Of a DNA stretch of 58,737 bases, positions 7,227 through 14,809 are shown piece by piece. The stretch's first letter is position 1. Each line of letters begins with the position of its first letter. The DNA comes from Alphaproteobacteria bacterium (GTDB lineage Bacteria > Pseudomonadota > Alphaproteobacteria > CAAGCB01 > CAG-977): the NCBI GenBank assembly GCA_900768845.1, contig CAAGEK010000043.1:1-58737 (forward strand), given 5' to 3'. Under the pieces are notes generated by a model. That model searched no databases and was not told the origin of the DNA. It was given only the letters and a program-made list of their open reading frames with translations. The position numbers and the translations under genes were made by a program.

Positions 7227-8669
7227 CTATGCCCGATTTGCCGTCGCCGATTTACCGGCCAAAGCCTTTTTAACCGCCGCCGCCATAACTTGATTCTTCA
7301 TCTTTAAAAAGCTCGGGCGGCCGTCGCGACCGTCAAACATTTTCTTTTCCGTTTCGGGCAAAGAATCATAAGCCGATTGATAATCCTTGGCATTGCCGTA
7401 AACTTCCGGACGCATCAGGGTTTTCGTCTGCCGCATTTTAAAGCACGCCTGAACGAACGTTTCGCCCTTGTCGTTTCCGGACTTCAAATCCCGTTCCGTC
7501 AACGTTCCGCCCAGTGCGCTCAGACGATCGAAAGCAAGCGGCAACAATCCCGTTTGAACCGCCGTATGCAACATCGATTTTATCGTGCCTATGTCAGCCT
7601 CGGACAAACGCTCTTCCAGCGTTTTCCCCCCTTTGGCTTTAGCGATTTGATCCGCTTTCAGCCTTTGCTGATCCGCCATGGAAGCGATTGCATTATCGGC
7701 TTCCGCCTGACGCACGTCCAGCTCAAGCTGTTGTGAAGCGGCGTCACCGGTTTTCTTGCGTAAATTTTTGGCATTCGTCGAAGTGATCCGGCAATCGGGG
7801 CGGCGCAACGCATCCAAAACGATTCGCATTCCTTCGTCATCGATGGCATCGGAGTCCTCCAGATTGATCGTCCTCAACGAAGGCGGCAGTTTCGGCATCA
7901 AAATCTTTAACTCGTTCGTAGATATCCCGCTGCTTGATAAATCCAAAACCTTCAAATTCGGCATTGTTTCGACTTTATCCGCCAAGACCTGAACGGCTTT
8001 GGCGTTTTTTCGCAACCATGCATATTTTATCGAAAACTCTTCCAACGTATCGGGCAACGCTTTGATAACGTCGCGCAAACCGTCTCCGTTTACAAAATTC
8101 TGGTTTAAATCCAGCCGCTTCAACGACGATTTTGCAATCACACCCTCCGCCAACCGCGTAAAATCTTCATCAATCAAACCGCACTTGCGGATTGTCAAAG
8201 AATCCAGTTTGCAGGGCTCTTTTGAATCGAAAAAGGCCCGAAGCGTTTCTATGTCGTTGTCTTTCAAAAACAAACTTTTAATGTTGTCTTTGTCGGCATT
8301 TTCCCGAACGGTTTTCCAATCCTGCCCGCTCAAATCCGATTGGAGGATTGTCAATTTGTCTGTGTTCAGAGTCATTCCCTCAAGCAAAGGAAGGCCTTCC
8401 GGTCGGGGGATTCCGTCAAGCGTCAGGGAATTCAGCTTTACGCCGTCCAGATACTCCCGAGCCGTTTTAAACGCTTTTGCGACGTCGTGCATTCCCGCCG
8501 CCATATCGGCGAAAAAGACGTTGTCACCGTCGGAAACGTCATCGGCGATCGTTTTGGCCAAATGGGGTTCGACAGATTTTGAAGCCGTTAATGCCGCCAA
8601 CAAACCGGTTTCGGGTTGTTCGGGAATCTCTTTGCGATTTGTGCCGAATACGGATGCTAAAAATTCCAT
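7227..8669 (-). CDS. Leucine-rich-repeat protein, 480 aa, possible effector
   Basis: I chose the ATG at 8669 because GAAAGGAC lies upstream; a more distant TTG start is weaker. Residues about 80-300 contain irregular leucine-rich repeats of the ribonuclease-inhibitor style, for example LKRLDLNQNFVNGDGL and LKVLDLSSSGIS. The C-terminal part (about 310-480) is charged and helical, with Gln/Ala/Glu-rich stretches. No signal peptide or membrane segment is visible, so the protein is cytosolic or leaves by a route that needs no Sec signal. LRR proteins of this type in host-associated bacteria are often secreted effectors, and secretion-like genes lie nearby; this is inference only. It is a single gene between non-coding stretches. 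Confidence 0.75.
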   Translation of the reverse strand: MEFLASVFGTNRKEIPEQPETGLLAALTASKSVEPHLAKTIADDVSDGDNVFFADMAAGMHDVAKAFKTAREYLDGVKLNSLTLDGIPRPEGLPLLEGMTLNTDKLTILQSDLSGQDWKTVRENADKDNIKSLFLKDNDIETLRAFFDSKEPCKLDSLTIRKCGLIDEDFTRLAEGVIAKSSLKRLDLNQNFVNGDGLRDVIKALPDTLEEFSIKYAWLRKNAKAVQVLADKVETMPNLKVLDLSSSGISTNELKILMPKLPPSLRTINLEDSDAIDDEGMRIVLDALRRPDCRITSTNAKNLRKKTGDAASQQLELDVRQAEADNAIASMADQQRLKADQIAKAKGGKTLEERLSEADIGTIKSMLHTAVQTGLLPLAFDRLSALGGTLTERDLKSGNDKGETFVQACFKMRQTKTLMRPEVYGNAKDYQSAYDSLPETEKKMFDGRDGRPSFLKMKNQVMAAAVKKALAGKSATANRA

Positions 8670-8975
8670 TGCCCGAACGTCCTTTCGTTTTTTCTTTATT
8701 GCCGTCAAAACACCTTGTCCCTGTTTATAAAAATATCAGGAATACCCCTTTCACGCAATATTTTTAGACAAAATAATGTATCCGGCTAAAAATCGGCAAC
8801 CGTTATCCCCGTCAATCGAAACTCCGCTACTTTCATTAACAAAAGATACCCGCCAGCGGGTGATTCTTTACACGACGGGCGTAGCTCTTTATGCTACCGG
8901 CACGCTTACCGCCTACAACGCTTCGGCAGGCGTATTTTATTACTTGCTATCCGTAAACGGGGCGGGCAGGTCTGG
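8670..8975. other. Interval between the LRR gene and the transposase relic
   Basis: No supported gene. An open frame at 8776-8988 (plus) overlaps the transposase relic and has no recognisable product. Small inverted repeats such as cccgccagcgggt may belong to the end of the decayed element. Confidence 0.4.
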
Positions 8976-9316
8976 TCAGGAGATCTGACAGAAGTCTTCT
9001 TTCAACTGATTCCGTATGTATCCTGCTATCTGACGGACATTCTTTTCCGCGGATAGTCCCCGCTTGCTCCAAAATTCTCTGTTACGATAATTGAACTTTA
9101 TGATGCTCCAACGCTCGTAAACCGTCAAACCGCTTTTCCCTTTCAGAAAACCGGCAAAACTCGACACACTCATTTCCGGCGGCATCTCCATCGGCATATG
9201 CTTATGAGCCCTGACATACTTCCGATTCTATTATCGTGCTTCCTGCTGTAGCGTCTTTCTCCATAAAATTCTTTACGGCGATATTTCAGTGCAAAAACCA
9301 TGTGACATTTGCAGTT
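8976..9316 (-). pseudogene. IS200/IS605-family transposase (TnpA) relic
   Basis: Several pieces of an IS200-type Y1 transposase are visible on the minus strand, in different frames. The N-terminal piece reads NCKCHMVFALKYRRKEFYG. An internal piece gives IIESEV. The C-terminal piece, ending at 8976, contains HKHMPMEMPPEMSVSSF, FLKGKSGL and the Y1 tyrosine in IAGYIRNQ. The HUH-type pair appears as HKH. Stops, frameshifts and an internal deletion separate the pieces, and the total is far shorter than the roughly 150-residue family length, so it cannot be active. Confidence 0.8.
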
Positions 9317-9396
9317 GCCGGACGCCACTCTGAGTTTACCTAAGGAGTTTTTTGTACATAGCCGAACCGCTTACCTGACACAGGGGTTCCCCTTTA

Positions 9397-9430
9397 CAAA
9401 AAAACAGCCCCCGTTTCCGAGGGCTGTCCG
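9397..9430 (-). terminator. Terminator of the RNase J-type gene
   Basis: acagccc (9404-9410) pairs with gggctgt (9421-9427). On the minus strand the stem is followed by seven T. It lies about 25 bases after the stop at 9455. Confidence 0.85.
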
Positions 9431-9454
9431 TTTATCTTTCGAGCGAAGGGCGAA

Positions 9455-11137
9455 TTACCGGCCGCCGCGTCCGCCTTTTTTGGAGAAAGCGGGATTGAAA
9501 CCTTTCCCCTTCTTTCCTTTGTGCTTGCCGCCCTTGCCGCCTTTGCCGCCGCGACGTTCTTCTTCAACGGGGGCTTTCGTGTAAGGAATGGTTTCCAAAA
9601 CACGGATTTTGCCCGTATCAACGTCACGCGTTACGCGGTCATACTGGAAGTCGGGTTCGATAAAGTTATCGTTCTTATCGTTGACGCCGATCCAAACTTC
9701 CTGCTTGGACGTCGGCTGGACATAAGAAACCTTGCCTTCCTTGGAAACTTCGACCGCCGCGAAGTTCGGAACAATCGCCGCTTTCAAACCGGCGTCCTGA
9801 GCAATCTTCATAACAGCCTTGCGCTGAGCCGGATCGCCGTGGACGGGAACGACCGTCGTCGGACGCGGAGAGTTTTTGGCGACCAAATCGCACGCCAGCT
9901 TGATGTCGCCGGCTTTGGCGTGACCGGAAACGTGCGTCAGGTATTTGTTTTCTTTATAGCGGTCGGGGAAGTACGTCGTGCATCCCAGATCTTTAAAGCC
10001 CTGTTCCATCGCCGCATACGTTTCTTCGTTTCCGGGGATGCAGGATTGCAGGTTGTAAACATAAATCGGGCAATTCGTCCCTTTCATCGGGATATTGCGG
10101 TTCATCCCCTGAGAAGCGCGGTAGAAGGAAGCCAGTTCTTCACCCTGCGTTCCCGTGCAAACATAGAAACGTTCGCTCTTGGGCACTTTCTGGGCTTCGG
10201 GGGCGCGGGCGTCATAAATCTTGATATCCTGACCCGTCGCTTCCTTGACCTGCTTTTCAATGCTGTAGCCGCAACGGTTCAAAGCGATGTAGCTGCGTTT
10301 CAGCGAGCCGCCGTCCAAAATGATCGTGCGGGGTTTTTTACCCGTTTCGGCGGCGTGTTCGGCCAACGCTTTGGCGACCGTGTGCAAACGGTGGGCGGAG
10401 CTGGCGATCACGGCGGAAACGATCATGCCGCCTTCGGACTGCGCGACAATGTCTTTAATGCCTTTTTCGACGTCTTTTTCAGGGGGGCAGACGCCTTCCT
10501 GCGTTGCGGAGGTCGAATCCAGGAACATCAAGTCGATGCCTTTGGCCGCGACTTTGGCGATCTTGTCGTTGTCCCAGCCTTTGCCCAGAGGAACGGGAGC
10601 CGTTTTAAAGTCGCCCATCGTCATCATGCGGACGCCGTCGGGGCTTTCGATGACATAACCCATCGCATCGGGAGCGGAGTGGGAAACCGAGAACGGTTCA
10701 ACCTTGAAACCGGCGACTTCGAACGGCTTGCCGTCTTCAACCTTTACGAACTTGGGCCATTCTTCGCGGGGCATTTTCTGCAAAGCCAGATTGTCTTCCA
10801 ACAATTTCTGCGTATAGGGGGCGCAGTGGATGACAAAATCCTTGCCGGCCTCGCGGTTCGCCTTCAGTTCGTCACGGCGCATATTCAACATATGGGAAAT
10901 GCCGCCGATGTGATCCATGTGACAGTGCGTCAGCAGAAAGCCTTCCGATTCAAACAGATCGGGCATAAAGTTGTCATAACCGGACAGGCCTTTGTCAGAG
11001 AACATCGTTCCGCAATCAACCTGCAACGTATGTGTTTTTCCATTTTCATCGGTGTACGAAAACTTGTTCGCGTTGCCGCCGATTCTGTCTCCGTTGTTTC
11101 CGCCGACGGATTCCCAAGTTGATTTCGTTTCTGCCAT
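9455..11137 (-). CDS. rnj: RNase J-family metallo-beta-lactamase/beta-CASP ribonuclease
   Basis: A 560-residue protein with an N-terminal metallo-beta-lactamase fold, metal motif THCHMDHIGG near residue 70, MGDF in the middle, an inserted beta-CASP domain (about 215-375), and the late motifs HVSGHAKAGD and VPVHGDP typical of RNase J and its relatives. RNase J processes and degrades RNA as a 5'-to-3' exonuclease and an endonuclease. The last 40 residues form a very basic Gly/Lys/Arg tail (GGKGGKGGKHKGKKGKG), a likely RNA-binding extension absent from ordinary RNase J. The gene starts about 47 bases after iscX and ends at its own terminator. Substrate specificity cannot be read from sequence, so a dedicated RNA-processing paralogue is possible. 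Confidence 0.82.
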   Translation of the reverse strand: MAETKSTWESVGGNNGDRIGGNANKFSYTDENGKTHTLQVDCGTMFSDKGLSGYDNFMPDLFESEGFLLTHCHMDHIGGISHMLNMRRDELKANREAGKDFVIHCAPYTQKLLEDNLALQKMPREEWPKFVKVEDGKPFEVAGFKVEPFSVSHSAPDAMGYVIESPDGVRMMTMGDFKTAPVPLGKGWDNDKIAKVAAKGIDLMFLDSTSATQEGVCPPEKDVEKGIKDIVAQSEGGMIVSAVIASSAHRLHTVAKALAEHAAETGKKPRTIILDGGSLKRSYIALNRCGYSIEKQVKEATGQDIKIYDARAPEAQKVPKSERFYVCTGTQGEELASFYRASQGMNRNIPMKGTNCPIYVYNLQSCIPGNEETYAAMEQGFKDLGCTTYFPDRYKENKYLTHVSGHAKAGDIKLACDLVAKNSPRPTTVVPVHGDPAQRKAVMKIAQDAGLKAAIVPNFAAVEVSKEGKVSYVQPTSKQEVWIGVNDKNDNFIEPDFQYDRVTRDVDTGKIRVLETIPYTKAPVEEERRGGKGGKGGKHKGKKGKGFNPAFSKKGGRGGR

Positions 11138-11184
11138 GACAGATGCCTTTCCTTAAACAATAAACCTTACGGGTTCAAAAAACA

Positions 11185-11421
11185 TTACATTACCGACGAG
11201 GGGACTTTTTCCTGTCCTTCGGGAGCGTCAAGCTCCGTCCAGCAGGTCAAAACCGCTTCTAAATCCTTCACGCTGGGAGGAACGGGTTCGTCGTCGAAAT
11301 CGGGCAAAGCCACGATCATTTTCAAAAGCTGTTCGTCATTCAGATGAATCAGATCCTGCGTCGGATGCGCTTCGTTCAAAGCTTCCGCAATTTCCCAATA
11401 TTTTTCCCAAGATAACGACAT
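11185..11421 (-). CDS. iscX: IscX-like iron-sulphur assembly protein
   Basis: A 78-residue protein starting MSLSWEKYWEIAEALNEAHP, with PDFDDEP in the middle and a C-terminal LEAVLTCWTELD helix. This is the IscX (YfhJ) pattern: a small acidic protein that binds IscS and iron and adjusts iron-sulphur cluster assembly. AGGAG lies upstream of the ATG at 11421; codons further up are not needed. It normally sits at the end of the isc operon, but here it is immediately upstream of the RNase J-type gene and no isc genes are in view. Confidence 0.82.
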   Translation of the reverse strand: MSLSWEKYWEIAEALNEAHPTQDLIHLNDEQLLKMIVALPDFDDEPVPPSVKDLEAVLTCWTELDAPEGQEKVPSSVM

Positions 11422-11669
11422 TTTGTTTTCTCCTAAGCGATAAGATCCGGTATTCCAAATCTTCATTAAATACATACTACACTACTTTTTCCGGCTTTTG
11501 CAAACATTTTTCCAAAAATTTTGTCGATTTTTTTGAAGAAACCGAGAACCCCTGAAAAAACCGCCGAACTCCTTGCTTTTAAAAGAAAAAGGGGAAAGAA
11601 AACTTTTCCTGCATTCTCCCCCCTCAACCTTTTTTTATCGTGAAAGTTTGCCACAAGACGATTTATCGT

Positions 11670-12470
11670 CTATTGTACGGGCGGAACGTTCAGCAATACG
11701 ATATACCCCGGCGGAACACGCGTCGTCGCATAACGGATGTTCGCCGTTTCAATCTGAAACTTGGGGATTTGCAACATATCGGCGGCGATTCCGAAAAAGT
11801 CTTTCGCCTGCATCTCGCGGCGTTGGGCGTTCATGACATAAATGACACACCCCTGACCTTTTTGCGCGATGCCGCAACGGGGACGCCCCTTGGGAATCTC
11901 GGGATTGCTCACGACTCCCGGCAATTCGTCGGAAGCCTTCTGTTGCGGATTCCCCAAAAACATCCCGATTCCGACTCCCGCGGCGATAAACAGCAAAAAC
12001 AACGGAATCAAAACCTTTGTTTTGATGAAGCCGGCCGGCAACCCCATATCCGCCGCCATATTGTCGTCGTAAGGGCTGGATTCGAAGCGGACGTTCTCAT
12101 CCGTTTCGACGACGGCCTCCTCCTCTTCGGGTTCAACCGTTTCCTCTTCGTCGTCATAGCCCAAATCGTCGATAATGCCCGTTCCGTCATCGTCTTCGAC
12201 AACGGAAGGAAGCGGTGCGGCATAAGGCGCGGGATGCTGTTGCGGTGCGGGATGGGGAAAAGGAGCCTTCATCCCCGCGGGCATCGGCATCGGCGGACGT
12301 TTTCCGGCCGGGAAAGGCATCTTTGCACCGTTCGGGGGCATTTTCATACCGAACGGAGGCATCGGCGGACGCTGACCGCCCATCGGAGGATGATGCGGAA
12401 CGCCGCCTCGCGGAGCCTGAGGCTGTCCGGCGGGACGGGGGGGAAGAGGGGGATATTGCTGATCTGACAT
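11670..12470 (-). CDS. Proline-rich membrane-anchored protein, 266 aa, in secretin operon
   Basis: Residues 1-90 are a Pro/Met/Lys/Gly-rich low-complexity segment, 91-125 are strongly acidic, one membrane helix lies at about 152-173, and the last 90 residues, with two cysteines, would be periplasmic. This bitopic layout is common for inner-membrane scaffold proteins of envelope-spanning machines. It is the last gene of an operon that also encodes a secretin-like lipoprotein (21 bases upstream). The Met-Pro-Lys-rich N-terminus resembles the C-terminal tail of the 326-residue protein two genes upstream, which may reflect a shared partner. AAGGA precedes the ATG. I do not recognise a named family. 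Confidence 0.75.
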   Translation of the reverse strand: MSDQQYPPLPPRPAGQPQAPRGGVPHHPPMGGQRPPMPPFGMKMPPNGAKMPFPAGKRPPMPMPAGMKAPFPHPAPQQHPAPYAAPLPSVVEDDDGTGIIDDLGYDDEEETVEPEEEEAVVETDENVRFESSPYDDNMAADMGLPAGFIKTKVLIPLFLLFIAAGVGIGMFLGNPQQKASDELPGVVSNPEIPKGRPRCGIAQKGQGCVIYVMNAQRREMQAKDFFGIAADMLQIPKFQIETANIRYATTRVPPGYIVLLNVPPVQ

Positions 12471-12491
12471 CTTAATTATATCCTTGCTCGA

Positions 12492-13730
12492 TTATTTGGA
12501 TGAAATTTCTTTGACCAAACGGATGATACGCGGCGTCATCATGACGACCGTTTCATATCCGTTCAAAGAATCGCTGAAAGAAGACGACGGAATCCCGATC
12601 AAGAGAATATTATCCCCCAAGCGGCTGTTCGCCGTGAACGCGGTGATTTCGCCCTGATCCGAATCAAGCGTAACGGCCGTGTCCATCCGTTGTTCGTTTT
12701 TCACGTCCGTCTGCGCCAGCAAGGACAGTTGGGCTTCGGGCATCGACATATATCCGCAACGGCCGACGTCGAAACGGGCGCGCCATCCGCTGGCGGCGAT
12801 GAACATCCCTTCCGACACCAACCTGTACGACGAACGGGAACGCAAAAAACGTTGCAGGCTTTTATTGTTGATTTCGTTGCCCGTCACCAAAGCGCGTCCC
12901 AGCACGCCTTTAAGCATGAATTTAATCTTTTCGGGGCCGAACGTATCGACCAAATCCTGCCAGATGATTTCCTTGGTCGAATTCAAAGGCTTCGCACGGA
13001 AAACCTGAACATCGAACACGGTCAGCTTCGGTTCCGAATCGAACAGGTCGATCAAAGCCTTGACCTTCTTTTCCGTTTCCTTGTCGCCTTTAAAGGAAAT
13101 GACGCTTTCCTCCCAGTTCACAATCAAATCGTGCATTCCCGAACCGCGCAGGGAATCCAAAACGGAAATCATGACTTCACGCGTTCCGGGGACGTGCAGG
13201 TTCCATGTCACTTCGCGACTGACCAGAACGACTTTTTCCGCGGCGTTGTAGCGGTAATAAACATCCGCCGCGTTGGCGATCATATCCATGACTTCGACCA
13301 ATTCGCCCTGAATGTTTTCGGCGGCCAGTTCGGGGAAAGGCCCGTCAACGCCGATCACCTTGATTTTAGCTTCGCCCAACAGCTTGAAAAACACTTTTTC
13401 CGCCGTCTGTCCGTCAAAGGAAAAGCCCGTTACTTCATAACGGGGGACGGGATCGCTTTTTTCGGCGCGTTCAAGCCGGAAGGCTTCCTGTTTAAAAGGA
13501 ATGACGGTCACGATATTCTGTTGGGAATCGTGCAACGTGCAACGCAACGGCGTTTCCAAGCTGATCATTTCCGCCGCACGCGTCGTTTTAGGTTCGTTCG
13601 GCAATGCCGTCGGGCGCACCGTTTGAACCAACGGACGGCCGGCGTAAATATTTTTTGAACATCCGCTTAAAACGAACGGCACAGCCGCGCAAGCGACACA
13701 AAGAACTAAAAACAGACGGGTCTTTGTCAT
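12492..13730 (-). CDS. Secretin-like outer-membrane lipoprotein, 412 aa
   Basis: The start MTKTRLFLVL (13730) is preferred: it has AGGG upstream and gives a proper lipoprotein signal with lipobox VLSGC. A start nine codons earlier is possible. The middle part resembles the N-domains of secretins (FSFDGQTAEKVFFKLLGEAKIKV). The C-terminal 170 residues look like a secretin barrel: repeated amphipathic strands, AASGWRARFDVG, and an ending VVMMTPRIIRLVKE like the family's LTPRIV end. Secretins form gated outer-membrane rings for type II secretion, type IV pili or phage export. At about 410 residues it is on the short side, closest in kind to pilus or PilN-type lipoprotein secretins. It starts a few bases after the 326-aa gene. 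Confidence 0.72.
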   Translation of the reverse strand: MTKTRLFLVLCVACAAVPFVLSGCSKNIYAGRPLVQTVRPTALPNEPKTTRAAEMISLETPLRCTLHDSQQNIVTVIPFKQEAFRLERAEKSDPVPRYEVTGFSFDGQTAEKVFFKLLGEAKIKVIGVDGPFPELAAENIQGELVEVMDMIANAADVYYRYNAAEKVVLVSREVTWNLHVPGTREVMISVLDSLRGSGMHDLIVNWEESVISFKGDKETEKKVKALIDLFDSEPKLTVFDVQVFRAKPLNSTKEIIWQDLVDTFGPEKIKFMLKGVLGRALVTGNEINNKSLQRFLRSRSSYRLVSEGMFIAASGWRARFDVGRCGYMSMPEAQLSLLAQTDVKNEQRMDTAVTLDSDQGEITAFTANSRLGDNILLIGIPSSSFSDSLNGYETVVMMTPRIIRLVKEISSK

Positions 13731-13762
13731 GCGATTTTTCCCTGTTCCCTTCCTCATATCCG

Positions 13763-14743
13763 TTATCCCGAAACCGGACGCTTCATCGGCATTTTTGCAG
13801 GCGCGGGACGTTTCACCGGAACTTTTTGCGGCATCTTGCCCATAGGAACCGGACCTTTTGTCAAACGGGCGGACGCTTCCCGAGCCGGATCGGGCGAAGC
13901 CGTTTCCGCGGATTCAAAACCGTCGGGCGCAGGTCCTATGTCCCCTTCGGGTTCGTTACCGGCCAAATCCCCCAGACGGCTTTTAATGTCGTCCATCGAA
14001 TCGTCATCGTCCAACATTTCCGGAGGAGCGTTTTCCTCAAAATCTTTTTTGAATTGCGCCAGATGTTTTCTCATGGCGGATTCGCCGCCCTTGTACCTGT
14101 CGCGAATGATGCCCGCATAAACCGCATCGCCCAGCAATTCACCGCCGAACGTCAAAATCTCGTCCAGCAAATCCAGAATGTATCCGAAATACGGATATTG
14201 CGTCAGTTCCAAACCGCCCAAATGAACGCATCGGGCACTGGTGCGGGAAATCGTCTGATCGTAATAATCCTTTAAACGGAGAAAATGGTCGAAATTCCAA
14301 AGCTGTTCCGTTGTCAGGTTGTACGAATTGGCGGAAGCCGAAACGGCGACGGGATTCGATTGCAACTCTTCGACACGTTTTTGCAGTTTGGCGTACATAT
14401 CCTGTCCGGCCTGACCGAACAAAGACAAGCGTTTTTGAAATTCGCCCAAACGGGGTTCGATTTCCGCGGGATCGAAAGAACGGCGCGGGTCGATCAACCG
14501 GACGGCCTCGCTCCAAGCCGAAGCCGCACGTTCGTAGGCCAAAGCGCGCTCGATATTCGCCTTGATTTTAGCCTTCTGATCCGCCGGACAATCCTGTAAA
14601 GCCGAAGGCAACTGGCGACGCCAAGCCGCCCCCCACAAAGATTCCGCCGTACTGCGGACACGCGACAATCCTTCCTGCGTATCCTGATAGGCGAGCAAGG
14701 CTTCAAAAAGCGATGTTAAAACTTCCGGCGTTTGATCTGTCAT
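13763..14743 (-). CDS. Hypothetical soluble protein, 326 aa, in secretin operon
   Basis: No signal peptide or membrane segment. Residues 1-240 are predominantly helical, with few glycines and several Tyr/Trp. Residues about 241-295 are acidic, Pro- and Ser-rich linker. The last 30 residues are a Lys/Pro/Met tail with repeated KMP and KRP units (PMGKMPQKVPVKRPAPAKMP). The tail resembles the N-terminus of the 266-residue membrane protein of the same operon. It probably works at the cytoplasmic face of the machine that the operon encodes, but no family was recognised. It starts 66 bases after the big repeat-protein gene. Confidence 0.72.
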   Translation of the reverse strand: MTDQTPEVLTSLFEALLAYQDTQEGLSRVRSTAESLWGAAWRRQLPSALQDCPADQKAKIKANIERALAYERAASAWSEAVRLIDPRRSFDPAEIEPRLGEFQKRLSLFGQAGQDMYAKLQKRVEELQSNPVAVSASANSYNLTTEQLWNFDHFLRLKDYYDQTISRTSARCVHLGGLELTQYPYFGYILDLLDEILTFGGELLGDAVYAGIIRDRYKGGESAMRKHLAQFKKDFEENAPPEMLDDDDSMDDIKSRLGDLAGNEPEGDIGPAPDGFESAETASPDPAREASARLTKGPVPMGKMPQKVPVKRPAPAKMPMKRPVSG

Positions 14744-14809
14744 TTTCTTACCACTTCGGTACGACCCTTATTTTTATGTATATTATGTTTTTATCCGTAA
14801 ATCCAACAT

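Noticed and set aside
8776..8988. 70-codon plus-strand frame
   Set aside because: No ribosome-binding site or known motif, and it overlaps the transposase relic.
9521..11122. 533-codon plus-strand open frame
   Set aside because: Antisense to the RNase J-type gene. Arg/Phe/Asp-rich composition and no recognisable domain.
11466..11654. 62-codon minus-strand frame upstream of iscX
   Set aside because: Begins in AT-rich non-coding sequence with no family resemblance; it overlaps the region where the iscX promoter should be.
11670..13730. Assignment of these genes to a Dot/Icm (type IVB) core
   Set aside because: The lipoprotein ends like a secretin and no DotC, DotD, DotG or DotH features were seen.
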